64,000 nucleotides of DNA from assembly GCF_900090205.1 (NCBI RefSeq), contig NZ_LT607802.1, positions 3,555,279 through 3,619,278 on the forward strand, given 5' to 3'. Below the pieces are notes generated by a model that was not told the DNA's origin, searched no databases, and saw only the letters and a program-made list of their open reading frames with translations. Shown piece after piece: positions 34,231 through 44,766 of the stretch (position 1 is its first letter; the number at the start of each line of letters is the position of its first letter). This DNA is from Vogesella sp. LIG4 (GTDB lineage Bacteria; Pseudomonadota; Gammaproteobacteria; Burkholderiales; Chromobacteriaceae). The position numbers were made by a program, and so were the translations under genes.

Positions 34231-35115
34231 TTACACCACCGCCGCCTGCTGTTCCAGCCACTGGCAGAAGGCGTGGATCGCGCTGTCATCCAGCGCGGCG
34301 CGCGGCGCAATCCAGCAGTAGTCGCGCACCGGCACTACCGGTGCGGCCAACGGTGCCACCAGTTGCCCCGCCTCCAGCGCCCGCTGCGCCATCGGCAACG
34401 GCCCCAGCACCACGCCCAGCCCCTCGATGGCGGCTTGCAGCGCCAGCGAGAAGCGCTCGAAATGCAGGCTGCTGGCCGGCTTCAGATCCGGCACCCCGGC
34501 CAGGGTGAACCAGCGCTGCCACGCCGTGGGGCGAGTATCGGCGTACAGCAGCGTGTGCCGCGCCAGGTCCGCCGCCGTAGCCACCGGCAGCGCCGCCAGC
34601 AGCGCCGGGCTGCACAGCGGCAGCTCCCACTCCTTCAGGAACGGCTTGGCGATATGCCCCGGCCAGTCACCCGGCCCGCGACGGATGGCGATGTCGAACG
34701 GCGATTCCAGCCGGCTGATGTCGCGGTCGGAGGTCACCAGGTGCAGGTCGATGTCCGGGTACTGGCGGCGAAAATCCGCCAGCCGCGGCAGCAGCCAGAA
34801 CGAGGCCAGCGTTGGCGTGGAGTTGATCACCAGCCGCCGCTGCCGGTCCGGCTGCAGCAGCTGCGAGGTGGCGTTGGCGATCAGGTCCAGCCCGTCCTGC
34901 ACCTGCACCAGGTAGCGCCAACCGGTCTCGGTGAGCTTGACGCGGCCGCCGGCGCGCTCGAACAGTGGCACGTTCAGCCACTCCTCCAGCTGCTTGATCT
35001 GCTTGCTCACAGCACCGTGGGTGACGTGCAACTCGTTGGCCGCAGCGGAAAAGCTTTCCAGCCTTGCTGCCGCCTCGAAAATACGCAATGCATTCAGGGG
35101 GGGATATGTACTCAT
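34231..35115 (-). CDS. LysR-family regulator, GcvA type
   Basis: A 294-residue LysR protein. NALRIFEAAARLESFSAAAN and ELHVTHGAVSKQIKQLEEWL form the helix-turn-helix; PLFERAGGRVKLTETGWRYL follows. This subgroup resembles GcvA/AmpR-like regulators. It is divergent from acnB across 176 bases, so it may control acnB or its own gene; neither is proven. Two recurrent 10-mers lie within it (34342 and 35035). Confidence 0.88.
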   Translation of the reverse strand: MSTYPPLNALRIFEAAARLESFSAAANELHVTHGAVSKQIKQLEEWLNVPLFERAGGRVKLTETGWRYLVQVQDGLDLIANATSQLLQPDRQRRLVINSTPTLASFWLLPRLADFRRQYPDIDLHLVTSDRDISRLESPFDIAIRRGPGDWPGHIAKPFLKEWELPLCSPALLAALPVATAADLARHTLLYADTRPTAWQRWFTLAGVPDLKPASSLHFERFSLALQAAIEGLGVVLGPLPMAQRALEAGQLVAPLAAPVVPVRDYCWIAPRAALDDSAIHAFCQWLEQQAAVV

Positions 35116-35291
35116 CGTGTGATTTTAACTCACAGCCAGTGTTTCGATTACTCGTTTGTGCAGCATGCTGCATGAGCGTAATCTTCGTGTAGTCACAACC
35201 GGGTAGAACAAGCGTTCCCCGGGGGCTGTCGCAGCCGACACCCGCTGCCACAGACTTGTTGCAAACAACCCAAGCAAAAAGGTCCCGAGCC

Positions 35292-37883
35292 ATGCTAGAA
35301 GCTTACCGCCAACATGTTGCCGAACGCGCTGCCCTGGGCATTCCGCCGCTGGCGCTGAACGCCAAACAGGTTGCAGAACTGGTTGAACTCCTGAAGAACC
35401 CGCCGGCTGGCGAAGAAGAGACCCTGGTCGAGCTGATCTCCCACCGTGTACCGCCGGGCGTGGATGATGCCGCCAAGGTGAAAGCCTCCTTCCTGGCAGC
35501 CGTAGCCGACAGCGAAGTGAAATCGCCGCTGATCAGCCGCGCCAAGGCTACCGAACTGCTGGGCACCATGCTGGGCGGCTACAACGTGAAGCCGCTGATC
35601 GACCTGCTGGGCGACGCCGAAGTGGGCGCCGTGGCCGCCGCCGGCCTGAAGAAGACCCTGCTGGTATTCGACTACTTCAACGACGTGAAAGAGCTGGCCG
35701 ACAAGGGCAATGCCAACGCCAAGGGCGTGCTGCAGAGCTGGGCCGATGCCGAGTGGTTCACCAGCCGTCCGGAAGTGGAAAAGAAAATCACCGTGACCGT
35801 GTTCAAGGTGCCGGGCGAAACCAACACCGACGACCTGTCCCCGGCCCCGGACGCCTGGAGCCGCCCGGACATCCCGCTGCACTACCTGGCCATGCTGAAG
35901 AACACCCGCCCGGACGCGGCGTTCAAGCCGGAAGAAGACGGCAAGCGCGGCCCGATGCAGTTCATCGAAGACCTGAAGAAAAAAGGCCACCTGGTTGCCT
36001 ACGTGGGCGACGTGGTAGGCACCGGCTCCTCGCGTAAATCCGCCACCAACTCCGTGGTATGGGCTACCGGCCAGGACATCCCCTTCGTACCGAACAAGCG
36101 CTATGGCGGCGTGACCCTGGGCGGCAAGATCGCTCCGATCTTCTTCAACACCCAGGAAGACTCCGGCTCGCTGCCGATCGAAGTTGACGTTTCCAAGCTG
36201 GAAATGGGCGATGTGATCGACGTGTACCCGTACGACGGCAAGATCGAGAAAAACGGCCAGCTGGTCGAGAAATTCAGCCTGAAATCCGACGTGCTGCTGG
36301 ACGAAGTGCGTGCCGGCGGCCGTATCAACCTGATCATCGGCCGTGGCCTGACCGCCAAGGCACGTGAAGCGCTGGGCCTGCCCGCCTCCACCGAATTCCG
36401 CCTGCCCAAAGCACCGGTCGATTCCGGCAAGGGCTTCTCGCTGGCACAGAAGATGGTTGGCCGCGCCTGTGGCCTGCAGGAAGGCCACGGCGTACGCCCG
36501 GGCACCTACTGCGAACCGCGCATGACCACCGTGGGCTCCCAGGACACCACCGGCCCGATGACCCGCGACGAGCTGAAAGACCTGGCTTGCCTGGGCTTCT
36601 CCGCCGACCTGGTAATGCAATCCTTCTGCCACACCGCCGCCTACCCGAAACCGGTGGACGTGAAGATGCACAAGGAACTGCCGGCCTTCATCTCCACCCG
36701 TGGCGGCGTGGCACTGCGCCCGGGCGACGGCGTGATCCACAGCTGGCTGAACCGCCTGCTGCTGCCGGATACCGTGGGTACCGGTGGTGACTCGCACACC
36801 CGCTTCCCGATCGGCATCTCCTTCCCGGCCGGCTCCGGCCTGGTAGCCTTTGCCGCCGCCACCGGCGTAATGCCGCTGGACATGCCGGAATCGGTACTGG
36901 TGCGCTTCAAGGGCGAACTGCAGCCGGGCGTGACCCTGCGTGACCTGGTGAACGCCATTCCGCTGTACGCCATCAAGCAGGGCCTGCTGACCGTGGCCAA
37001 GGCTGGCAAGAAGAACATCTTCTCCGGCCGCATCCTGGAAATCGAAGGCCTGCCGCAGCTGAAAGTGGAACAGGCATTCGAGCTGTCCGATGCCTCCGCC
37101 GAGCGTTCCGCCGCCGGTTGTACCGTGCGCCTGGACAAGGCCCCTATCGTCGAATACATGAACTCCAACATCACCCTGATGAAGGTCATGATCGCCGAAG
37201 GCTACGCCGATGCCCGCACCCTGGAGCGCCGCATCAAGAAGATGGAAGAGTGGATCGCCAACGGCGAACTGCTGCAGCCGGATGCCGATGCCGAATACGC
37301 CGCCGTGATCGACATCGATCTGGCCGACGTGAAAGAGCCGATCGTAGCCTGCCCGAACGACCCGGACGACGTGAAATTCATGTCCGAAGTTGCCGGCACC
37401 AAGATCGACGAAGTGTTCATCGGCTCCTGCATGACCAACATCGGTCACTTCCGTGCCGCTTCCAAGCTGCTGGAAGGCAAGCGCGACCTGCCGGTGAAAC
37501 TGTGGCTGGCTCCGCCGACCAAGATGGACGCCGAACAGCTGACCAACGAAGGCCATTACGGCGTGTTCGGCATGGCCGGCGCGCGCACCGAAATGCCGGG
37601 CTGCTCGCTGTGCATGGGTAACCAGGCACAGGTTCGCGAAGGCGCCACCGTGATGTCCACCTCGACCCGTAACTTCCCGAACCGTCTGGGCAAGAACACC
37701 AATGTGTTCCTGGGCTCCGCCGAACTGGCCGCCATCTGCTCCAAGCTGGGCAAGATTCCGACCATCGAGGAATACCAGGCCAACATCGGCATCATCAACG
37801 AGAAAGGCGCCGAAGTTTACCGCTACATGAACTTCAACCAGATCCAGGACTACCAGGATGTGGCTGACGGCGTAAATGTTTAA
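35292..37883 (+). CDS. acnB: Aconitate hydratase B (2-methylisocitrate dehydratase)
   Basis: An 863-residue bifunctional aconitase of the TCA and methylcitrate cycles. It has the AcnB order: N-terminal HEAT-like domain ([20 protein letters not shown]), swivel domain, then the three catalytic domains. The [4Fe-4S] Cys ligands are in [11 protein letters not shown] and [11 protein letters not shown]. Substrate-site GDSHTRFP and SFCHTAAYP are present. Length matches E. coli AcnB (865). No strong ribosome site beyond AAGGTCCCGAG. Codons are strongly biased as in highly expressed genes; the recurrent 10-mer is absent inside. Tandem terminators follow. Confidence 0.97.
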   Translation: MLEAYRQHVAERAALGIPPLALNAKQVAELVELLKNPPAGEEETLVELISHRVPPGVDDAAKVKASFLAAVADSEVKSPLISRAKATELLGTMLGGYNVKPLIDLLGDAEVGAVAAAGLKKTLLVFDYFNDVKELADKGNANAKGVLQSWADAEWFTSRPEVEKKITVTVFKVPGETNTDDLSPAPDAWSRPDIPLHYLAMLKNTRPDAAFKPEEDGKRGPMQFIEDLKKKGHLVAYVGDVVGTGSSRKSATNSVVWATGQDIPFVPNKRYGGVTLGGKIAPIFFNTQEDSGSLPIEVDVSKLEMGDVIDVYPYDGKIEKNGQLVEKFSLKSDVLLDEVRAGGRINLIIGRGLTAKAREALGLPASTEFRLPKAPVDSGKGFSLAQKMVGRACGLQEGHGVRPGTYCEPRMTTVGSQDTTGPMTRDELKDLACLGFSADLVMQSFCHTAAYPKPVDVKMHKELPAFISTRGGVALRPGDGVIHSWLNRLLLPDTVGTGGDSHTRFPIGISFPAGSGLVAFAAATGVMPLDMPESVLVRFKGELQPGVTLRDLVNAIPLYAIKQGLLTVAKAGKKNIFSGRILEIEGLPQLKVEQAFELSDASAERSAAGCTVRLDKAPIVEYMNSNITLMKVMIAEGYADARTLERRIKKMEEWIANGELLQPDADAEYAAVIDIDLADVKEPIVACPNDPDDVKFMSEVAGTKIDEVFIGSCMTNIGHFRAASKLLEGKRDLPVKLWLAPPTKMDAEQLTNEGHYGVFGMAGARTEMPGCSLCMGNQAQVREGATVMSTSTRNFPNRLGKNTNVFLGSAELAAICSKLGKIPTIEEYQANIGIINEKGAEVYRYMNFNQIQDYQDVADGVNV

Positions 37884-37914
37884 TTAGATCAGCATATTAG
37901 CTAGATTAAACTTT

Positions 37915-37969
37915 GGGGAGCCAGTAAGGGAATCAAGATCGATACCCCCACTGGCACCCCCAATTTTTT
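37915..37969 (+). terminator. First terminator after acnB
   Basis: GGGGAGCCAGT at 37915-37925 pairs with ACTGGCACCCC at 37950-37960 (one bulge/mismatch) and is followed by six T within 37964-37969. The loop of 24 bases is long but contains a further short stem. Confidence 0.6.
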
Positions 37970-37970
37970 C

Positions 37971-37997
37971 AATGCCCTGCCCATGCAGGGCATTTTT
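37971..37997 (+). terminator. Second terminator after acnB
   Basis: AATGCCCTGC pairs with GCAGGGCATT around a short loop and the run ends in five T. It stands directly after the first terminator, giving tandem stops. The rest of the gap to 38203 has a 7-bp hairpin AACTCGC/GCGAGTT near 38045-38062 and no gene. Confidence 0.85.
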
Positions 37998-38203
37998 ATT
38001 ACCTTGCAAGAACGGCACAGTTGCGATGTGACGCCACACCAGCTAACTCGCAAGGGCGAGTTGCTTCCCTAACATGCGAACCCTTGCTGCCTAAGTCCGA
38101 GATTCGACACTTAGCTTCCCTCAGCTTTCTATGCCCAAACAGGAGTTGAGAGACACAATCACCGGTCTCCTTCTTGCCGAATACTTCCGTGGCACCAAGA
38201 CAA

Positions 38204-38234
38204 ACCGCCCTCCCGGTCGGGGCCGGAGGGCGGT
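38204..38234 (-). terminator. Hairpin at the end of the indigoidine operon
   Basis: ACCGCCCTCC (38204-38213) pairs with GGAGGGCGGT (38225-38234): a 10-bp GC-rich stem about 30 bases past the stop of the MFS gene. In that direction only a short TTTG tail follows, so efficiency is uncertain. Confidence 0.55.
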
Positions 38235-38265
38235 GACATGGATCAGACAGTAATGCCAGGTAGTA

Positions 38266-39492
38266 TTAGGCCGGCTTGGGCTCGCCCAGCTGAATTTCGG
38301 CTAGATCCTGTTGAAAACGCTGGTAGCTGGCCGGCGAGAAGCGTATTGCAAGTACCAGCATGCCCAGACTGGCAATGGTCATCAGCCACCAGATGTAAGA
38401 CAGATCATTGAATGCATCACGCAGGCTACCGGCAGTCAGCGGGACCAAGCTGGCAATGATGAAGCCACCCCCTTGTACGAAGCCAGTAAAGTTGCCGGCC
38501 AAGGTCGGGTCTTTCAGATGGTCCATGGCGACGATGATGGATAGCGGGAACAAGAGACCTATGCCGACGCCCAGCAGCGATACGGCAATGTAAGGTGCCT
38601 GCAGTGGTGCCACGATCAACATCACGTAGCTAGCTGCGACTAGCAGCAGCGAGGTAGCCAGCAAGCCACGACGATCGGGGAATCGGCCAATGACAAACGA
38701 CAGCCACAGCGCGGTCAATGCCTCGACAATGGTCAGCACCGACAACAGCAACCCAGCCGTGCCCTTGGGTAGGCCCAGACCGATATAGAACGGAGAGATC
38801 CAGGCCATGGCTAGCATGAAGGCGCCGGTGCCGATGCCAAAGAACAGTAGCAACGACCAGCAGCGGCCAATGCGCCAAAACGGTACGCTTCGGGCAGTTA
38901 CATGTACGCGGCTGCGGCTCTCGCTCTGGCTGTGGCGCGATGCCAGCAGCCAGAACACGGTGGCTGCTACGGCTGGCAGCGACCAGCTGGCCAGGGTGGA
39001 CAGCCAGCCGAACTGGTCTTCGAGCCAGGAGGCTGTACCGGAACCAATGGCGGCCCCCACCACGATGCCGGTGGAGTACAGCGCGATGACGCTGCTGGTG
39101 CGGGCACCGAAATTACGCTTGATGAAGCCCGGCAGCAGAGCCTGGATCACGGCGATGCCCAGCCCGACCAAGGCGGCGCTGGTGAACAGGCCATAACTGT
39201 TATCGGTCCACAAACGCATCAGGCAGGCGATGGTGATGACGGCGCCACCAATGGCAATACCGCCCCGCTCACCCAGTGCCTGGCGGATGCGTCCGGCATA
39301 GATGGCACCCAACCCCATCATCAAGACGGGGATGGAAGTCAGCAGGCTGATTCCAACCGATTTGACCCCGGCAAACTGGCTGATGGACTGGACCAGAGGA
39401 CCAATGGCGGCGATAGCCGGTCGCAGGTTAAGCGATAGCAGCAGGATAGCAAGCAGGAGGAGGAAGCCTGCCGGCTTGGGATGTTGACTCAT
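38266..39492 (-). CDS. MFS transporter, CynX/NimT family
   Basis: A 408-residue inner-membrane carrier with twelve predicted helices. FLLLLAILLLSLNLRPAIAA and IGPLVQSISQ are the classic opening of the CynX/NimT (cyanate/nitroimidazole) group. It is the last gene of the probable unit racemase-like, indigoidine synthetase, tautomerase-like, transporter (44475 to 38266), so it is a candidate exporter of the pigment, its precursor or a related toxic product. The substrate is not visible in the sequence. Confidence 0.85.
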   Translation of the reverse strand: MSQHPKPAGFLLLLAILLLSLNLRPAIAAIGPLVQSISQFAGVKSVGISLLTSIPVLMMGLGAIYAGRIRQALGERGGIAIGGAVITIACLMRLWTDNSYGLFTSAALVGLGIAVIQALLPGFIKRNFGARTSSVIALYSTGIVVGAAIGSGTASWLEDQFGWLSTLASWSLPAVAATVFWLLASRHSQSESRSRVHVTARSVPFWRIGRCWSLLLFFGIGTGAFMLAMAWISPFYIGLGLPKGTAGLLLSVLTIVEALTALWLSFVIGRFPDRRGLLATSLLLVAASYVMLIVAPLQAPYIAVSLLGVGIGLLFPLSIIVAMDHLKDPTLAGNFTGFVQGGGFIIASLVPLTAGSLRDAFNDLSYIWWLMTIASLGMLVLAIRFSPASYQRFQQDLAEIQLGEPKPA

Positions 39493-39556
39493 GACAATTC
39501 CTGTTCAAGCAGTGGGTGAACGGCTCGGCTGCCGCAAGGCGGCCGGGCCGGGTGAA

Positions 39557-39787
39557 TCAATAGGTGTAATCGGGCCGGCGCAGCAGATCCGTCATGCGCG
39601 GAACGATCAGCGTCTCGTAGACCTGTTGTTGCCACAGAGCTGGCTCAACAGGCTGCAGATCCACCGACACGGCCCCGGTAAGGCATGACAGTTCCTGTTG
39701 CAGCAACTGTGTGAGCGATTGCTGGATGCGCTCCAGGTTGGCCGCAGGGATGTCGGCCTTAAAACAATGAATGACAACATGTGGCAT
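39557..39787 (-). CDS. Tautomerase-family protein (4-oxalocrotonate tautomerase-like)
   Basis: A 76-residue protein starting Met-Pro; Pro1 becomes the N-terminal catalytic base in 4-oxalocrotonate tautomerase and PptA-like enzymes. PHVVIHCFKADIPAANLERI and SVDLQPVEPALWQQQVYE fit the beta-alpha-beta hexamer fold. It lies 15 bases after the indigoidine synthetase gene and ends 64 bases before the MFS gene. A role in isomerising an imine/enol intermediate of the pigment is possible and is inference only. One recurrent 10-mer is inside (39737-39746). Confidence 0.8.
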   Translation of the reverse strand: MPHVVIHCFKADIPAANLERIQQSLTQLLQQELSCLTGAVSVDLQPVEPALWQQQVYETLIVPRMTDLLRRPDYTY

Positions 39788-39802
39788 GAGGGGCTCCGGT
39801 GT

Positions 39803-42800
39803 TCAGCTCAGTCCGGCGGACTGCATGGCGGCAATGCCTTCCGGCTTCAGCACGGTGTAATGGCCCACGGCCAGATCGTGCCAGCAGATATCGAGACCGG
39901 TTTGGGCGCCCTCCGCGATGAAGGACTCACCATCACCATGCGCCCGCCAAACCGAGATGGTGCAGCGCAGGGGCTTGTCGGCCAGGGCAATCTGGTAATC
40001 CGGCGAGTAGGTCACGGTCACGACGTTGACGATGGCCTCGATCAGCGTGCGGTCCATGGCGGGGAATGCCTCCGCCACAAAGGTGATGAAAGCAGCATGG
40101 CTGTTTACGTGCGCCAGGCAGTCCGCGCTCAATGCCGGGTCGATATCATGTGCGAATACCGATAGCAGAATGGTCAGGAATGCCGGGTTGGCAAACAGCT
40201 CGCTCTCGTCCCGGCTGACCGGTTCGGCATAGGGCAGCTGTGGCGAACCCGGAGCCAGCAAGACCAGCTCGCTGACGGTTTCACCTTGCTGTTCAAGCTG
40301 ATAGGCCACTTCGTATGCAACCCGGGCACCAAAGGAGTACCCCCACAGGGCATATGGGCCCCGTGGTTGTAGGCTACGGATCAACCGCACATCTTCGATG
40401 GCCATGGCCTCGATGCTGCTGAAAGCGGTTTCACCCGCATTAATGCCGTGTGACTGCATGCCATAGAAACGGCCGTCACCGGCCATGGCTTCACCCAGTT
40501 GACGCAGGTTCATCGGATATCCGCCCAGACCGGGCCAGCAGAAGGTGGCGCGGTGACCGTTGTGTCCTGCCAGCAAAATGGCACGGCTGGCGGTCTGCCC
40601 ATCACCCTCGCTAACGACTTTTGCCAGCTTTTCGATGCTCGGGGCGCTGAAGATCAGCTGAATCGGCAGGTCGACCGCGAACTGGCGATTGATGGCACGG
40701 GCAATGGCCACGGCTTGAATCGAGTTGCCGCCCAGCGCGAAGAAATCGTCGACTACTGAGACTTGTTCCTGTCCGAGAATATGGCACCAGATCCGGCTAA
40801 TAGCCTGCTCCGTCGCATTGCGTGCCGGCACGAAAGGCTGCTCCTGATCGGCCAGCTGGAAGATGGCTGATTGTTTGAGTGCATGCACATCAACCTTCCC
40901 GGATGCGCTGTGCGGCATCTGGTTGACGATGACCATGAGCCCCGGAACCATGTAATCCGGCAAGCTGTTGAGTAGATCGGCCCGAATCAGCTCGGCCGGG
41001 CCTTTCATGTGGACGGCATCTTCATCCATGCCGATATGGCTGGCCTGTTCCTCACTGATCTTGCCAAACAGGCAAAAGTAGCTCGGGCCCACTTGTCGAT
41101 CTGCGTCGCTGATGATGTCGTTCAGACGCAAGGCGGTGGCCAGATTGTTACCACTCTTGGAGCTGTAGCCTGATGACATGGTGCCAAACCCGATGCGGTT
41201 CATTTGCACCCGCTGCAAGCTGCGCCCCAGATCGATGTATTGCCGCCACGGCTCGTGGCACTGGCTTACAAAAGAGAGGCCACCACTGGCTCGCTGGTAG
41301 ACCTGCTGATTGATTGCAATCACATGGCGCTGCTCAATCAGAAAGCTGGACACCTTGTTCAGCTTGCCCTGACGGTATAGATAACTACCGTCGGGCAGAT
41401 CGCTGACCCTGCCTTGCTGTGCCTGGACATAGATGTCTACGAGCATGTCATCGACCCGTTCGGCCAACGGTACGATGTCATAGCTACCCAGGTAATCATG
41501 TTCGTCCGGGCAATCCAACCGGGCCAGGACATCAGGCATATACGTACCTTGGCCAACTCCGTAGCCGTATGCCGGCAGGACATGATCCAGCATGCCCAGA
41601 ACGTGGCCGGTTTCCATTTCCAGCACTTCCAGGATGTTGTTCTTGTAGACCTCACGGATGGCGGGAGTTTTGCCGACAAAGTGCAGCCGCAAACGGGGAG
41701 CCGTTGCGGTGGTGTCGGCCAGCAGATAGAGGCAGTGCTGCACCGGATGGTAGTAATAGAACCCAGCAGGCAATCCGGCTACGTTGTTCAGCTCGATATA
41801 CACCTGGGTGGCGTACAGTGCACCAGGCGAGGCATAGCCAAATTTTGGCAATAGCCGCTCAACGCTGTGGAATTGCCCCAGATAACGAAGCATTTCGCCC
41901 AACTTGGCCGCGTCCAGATCGGCTAGCCGAGCCGATGTAGCACCTTCCGGTTGCATGGCCAGCAGCTGCAGGATATCGGCCGCTGCCACGGGCGCTCCGC
42001 GGAAGAAGCGATAAGTCTTGCGGGCGAATACCCGCTCACGCTGGGCTGGGGTTTCCTGCTGGCCAGCCAGGGGAATCTGCCGCTTGCCTACTAGGCTGTC
42101 TTCGCTGCGAAAGCCACGCCCGGATAACTGGGCCTTGATCTGATGGCGAGTCGATTTAGTCTGGTGGTGTGACTCGGCGGCCCCCTGATCCATCAGCCGC
42201 GCCTCGTTCGGGTTCAGTTCAACCGCTCCGATCAACTGAGCATGACCACTGCGGGCGTTTTCTTTTACAAACACGGCCGCCGATTTCACCCAGTCGTGGT
42301 TCTCGATGGCGAGGCGAATTTCATCCAGTTCGATGCGGTAGCCGCGGAATTTAATCTGGTTGTCCGTGCGGCCAACGAAGTGCAACACGCCATCCCGATC
42401 GACTTTGACCAAATCCCCGGTGCGATACATCCTCACTGGAGGATGTGCTGCGTCCAATTGGACCGCGGGGAACTTTTCTTCAGTTTGTTCAGGGCGGAAT
42501 AGGTAGCCATTTGCCAGCTGGGTTCCGCCGATAAACAGTTCTCCAGTCTCGCCCGGTGCGACTGGCACTAACTGGGGGTCAAGCACCTGGCTGTGCAGCC
42601 CGGCAACCGGCAGACCAATCGGAGCGATCTCCCATTCGTGGGCCAAGCTACGTTGATCAATACGATAGTGTGTGGCGTTGATAGTGCATTCGGTCGGGCC
42701 GTACAGGTTGACCAGCCGGCAATCCGGCAGCATCTGCAACAAATTTCGGGCCAGCTTGCGTGACAGCCCTTCACCACCGCTGAACAAACTGTGCAGGCTG

Positions 42801-43666
42801 TCGCAATCGGCAAATCCTGGTAGCTCGCTCAAGGCTTGCAGCAATGTCGGTACGCCTTGCAGCGTGGTAATGCCATGTTGCTGAATCTGGCGGATCAGCT
42901 CTTCCGGGTCACGGTAGACACCCGGAAACCCCATGACCACTCTGGCACCGCAGCACATTCCCAATAGCTCCCACTGTGCGGCATCAAAGCTGACTGGTGT
43001 TTTCTGCAGAATGCGGTGACCGGGTGCCAGATAGCCTTCACGTGCAATCCATGCCAACTGGTTGGCAATAGCTTGCTGCGAAATGGCCACGCCTTTGGGT
43101 TTGCCTGTGGTACCCGAGGTATAGATGACATAGGCAAGGTCACCGCCGTCCTGTTCGACCAGTTCACTTAGCACTTGGTCGACATCGGTGATGCTTGCTG
43201 GCGGGACATCATCGATATTGAACACGCCGACACCCGGCAACAATAAGCTGGCAAGGCGGTTGCGGGTGCGATTGTTGGTGAGCACCAGCTTGACCCTTGC
43301 ATCACCCACCATATAGCTCAGGCGGTCTTGCGGGTAGTCGGTGGCCAGTGGCAAATAGGCGGCACCGGCAAACAGGATGCCCCACATCGCCAGTGCCAGA
43401 TCAGCTGAAGCATCGATAAACAGGCCAATGCAATCGTTGTAGCTCACGCCTTTGGCGCGCAGCGCGGCTGCAATGCCCACGGCGCGCAGCAAGGTGGTTT
43501 CATAGCTGTATTCGTTGGCCTGATCGGCAATGGCGATTTCGTCCTTTCGGCTGTGTACTTGTGCCAGCAGCATGGCGGGCAAGGTACGGAGGTCTTGTGC
43601 GGAGGCGTGCGGTGCTTGGCGATGTTGCTGTAACAAGGCCAACAAAGTATTCGCAGGGACTGACAT
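39803..43666 (-). CDS. indC: Indigoidine synthetase, single-module NRPS (A-Ox-T-TE)
   Basis: A 1287-residue synthetase that should turn two L-glutamines into the blue pigment indigoidine. Adenylation domain: YTSGTTGKPKG (about 182), NLYGPTECTIN (about 320), YRTGDLVKVDRDG and KFRGYRIELDEI (about 439-450). An FMN-type oxidase (nitroreductase-like, McbC-type) is inserted at about 545-880, opening with KTYRFFRGAP; the A10 Lys returns after it in SASGKVDV (about 924). The carrier domain has DDFFALGGNSIQA with the pantetheine Ser (about 982). The thioesterase has WGYSFGARVA (Ser about 1111) and a late VGHYTVLKPEG His. This inserted oxidase is special to BpsA/IndC/IgiD enzymes, whose length (about 1280) matches. 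AAGAGA precedes the ATG. I recall the name IgiD for the Vogesella enzyme but cannot check it here. Confidence 0.95.
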   Translation of the reverse strand: MSVPANTLLALLQQHRQAPHASAQDLRTLPAMLLAQVHSRKDEIAIADQANEYSYETTLLRAVGIAAALRAKGVSYNDCIGLFIDASADLALAMWGILFAGAAYLPLATDYPQDRLSYMVGDARVKLVLTNNRTRNRLASLLLPGVGVFNIDDVPPASITDVDQVLSELVEQDGGDLAYVIYTSGTTGKPKGVAISQQAIANQLAWIAREGYLAPGHRILQKTPVSFDAAQWELLGMCCGARVVMGFPGVYRDPEELIRQIQQHGITTLQGVPTLLQALSELPGFADCDSLHSLFSGGEGLSRKLARNLLQMLPDCRLVNLYGPTECTINATHYRIDQRSLAHEWEIAPIGLPVAGLHSQVLDPQLVPVAPGETGELFIGGTQLANGYLFRPEQTEEKFPAVQLDAAHPPVRMYRTGDLVKVDRDGVLHFVGRTDNQIKFRGYRIELDEIRLAIENHDWVKSAAVFVKENARSGHAQLIGAVELNPNEARLMDQGAAESHHQTKSTRHQIKAQLSGRGFRSEDSLVGKRQIPLAGQQETPAQRERVFARKTYRFFRGAPVAAADILQLLAMQPEGATSARLADLDAAKLGEMLRYLGQFHSVERLLPKFGYASPGALYATQVYIELNNVAGLPAGFYYYHPVQHCLYLLADTTATAPRLRLHFVGKTPAIREVYKNNILEVLEMETGHVLGMLDHVLPAYGYGVGQGTYMPDVLARLDCPDEHDYLGSYDIVPLAERVDDMLVDIYVQAQQGRVSDLPDGSYLYRQGKLNKVSSFLIEQRHVIAINQQVYQRASGGLSFVSQCHEPWRQYIDLGRSLQRVQMNRIGFGTMSSGYSSKSGNNLATALRLNDIISDADRQVGPSYFCLFGKISEEQASHIGMDEDAVHMKGPAELIRADLLNSLPDYMVPGLMVIVNQMPHSASGKVDVHALKQSAIFQLADQEQPFVPARNATEQAISRIWCHILGQEQVSVVDDFFALGGNSIQAVAIARAINRQFAVDLPIQLIFSAPSIEKLAKVVSEGDGQTASRAILLAGHNGHRATFCWPGLGGYPMNLRQLGEAMAGDGRFYGMQSHGINAGETAFSSIEAMAIEDVRLIRSLQPRGPYALWGYSFGARVAYEVAYQLEQQGETVSELVLLAPGSPQLPYAEPVSRDESELFANPAFLTILLSVFAHDIDPALSADCLAHVNSHAAFITFVAEAFPAMDRTLIEAIVNVVTVTYSPDYQIALADKPLRCTISVWRAHGDGESFIAEGAQTGLDICWHDLAVGHYTVLKPEGIAAMQSAGLS

Positions 43667-43716
43667 GTTGTTCTCTTGCAGGAGTGGATCGGTTGTTCGG
43701 CGTGCCAACAATGCTG

Positions 43717-44475
43717 TTAGCAACAGCCGAACAAGCGACCAAAGCCGTCAAATTGATCGCCAACGCCACTCATTCTCATCGCGTGCCAATATAAAACCGT
43801 GTTGTTCGCGATAACTGGCTTGCCAGTCCACTGTTCTGCGGTATGCGCGAAGCTGCTCATCGGCACATTGGTACCCACTTGGACAATGGCCTCGACACCC
43901 GGCGCATTGGCCGTTTCCACCGCTTGCCGCAGGTCTTGCAGGCTGACCTCTGCAATTCGGGATGGGCTCTGCCCCCCCAGATTGGCCAGTGCCACTACCT
44001 CATAGCCCTTGTCCACAAAGAACTGCGACACGGCCTCATTCCCAATAGCGGTATACGGGGAAATCAGGCCGATGCGGCGCACATTTCCCAGGCGAGCCAG
44101 AGCTTCTTCAATGGCATCGGCGCTGGTGGTGATCCCGATGCCGCCCGCAGCGTCCTGCAAGTGCCCCAGCATCTGCTGATGCCCCTCTACCCCTCTCCAG
44201 TAAGCATCCGGCGAGACAGCCACGATGATGCGGTTGAGCTGGCAATCTTTCAGGGTCTTGATTGCCGGTTCGGTCGATCTGCGCATGGCATGGATCACAC
44301 TGTTGAAGCCTGGCTCTGCAGTAAGCGCCTCATCCACGATGACCATGCGGCCAACATGGTTGGTCACGCCAAACGGGCGCATGCTGTCCATTTCCGGCTG
44401 GGCAGAAGTGTTAGTCGACGGGATGACTACGCCTATACGCAAACGGTGGCCGAGAACTTTGGGTGTATTGCTCAT
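43717..44475 (-). CDS. Asp/Glu racemase-superfamily protein (maleate isomerase-like) without the usual Cys pair
   Basis: A 252-residue protein of the Asp/Glu racemase, maleate isomerase and arylmalonate decarboxylase superfamily. GVVIPSTNTSAQPEMD is the N-terminal maleate-isomerase-like signature; IGLISPYTAIGNEAV is the middle hinge; VGTNVPMSSFAH is where the second catalytic Cys normally stands. The first Cys position reads AVSPDAYW. The only Cys residues are in KDCQ and the last two of the chain, so both catalytic thiols appear to be missing. It lies 50 bases upstream of the synthetase gene and is probably its operon leader. It may act by another mechanism or have only a binding role. Confidence 0.82.
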   Translation of the reverse strand: MSNTPKVLGHRLRIGVVIPSTNTSAQPEMDSMRPFGVTNHVGRMVIVDEALTAEPGFNSVIHAMRRSTEPAIKTLKDCQLNRIIVAVSPDAYWRGVEGHQQMLGHLQDAAGGIGITTSADAIEEALARLGNVRRIGLISPYTAIGNEAVSQFFVDKGYEVVALANLGGQSPSRIAEVSLQDLRQAVETANAPGVEAIVQVGTNVPMSSFAHTAEQWTGKPVIANNTVLYWHAMRMSGVGDQFDGFGRLFGCC

Positions 44476-44766
44476 TTTTGATCTGCTTTGCCTCTGTCAA
44501 GTGCTGGAAATCGCGATCCATCTGGCTACAAATGCCAAATGGGTTGACCACGAATCGGCGGCATCATACAGTGACTGGAATGATCATTCCAAATTAATTA
44601 TTCATTTTGTATTTTTTGGCCGTGAAACCACAGAGCATGGACGCATGATCTGAAACGACCGGAATGATCAGGGCAATGGCACGCAACCACAGGCGGCCTA
44701 ACAGGCCGCGGATACACCCACAAAGACGTCGGTTTATCACCGGCAAGACAAATCAAGGACATCACA

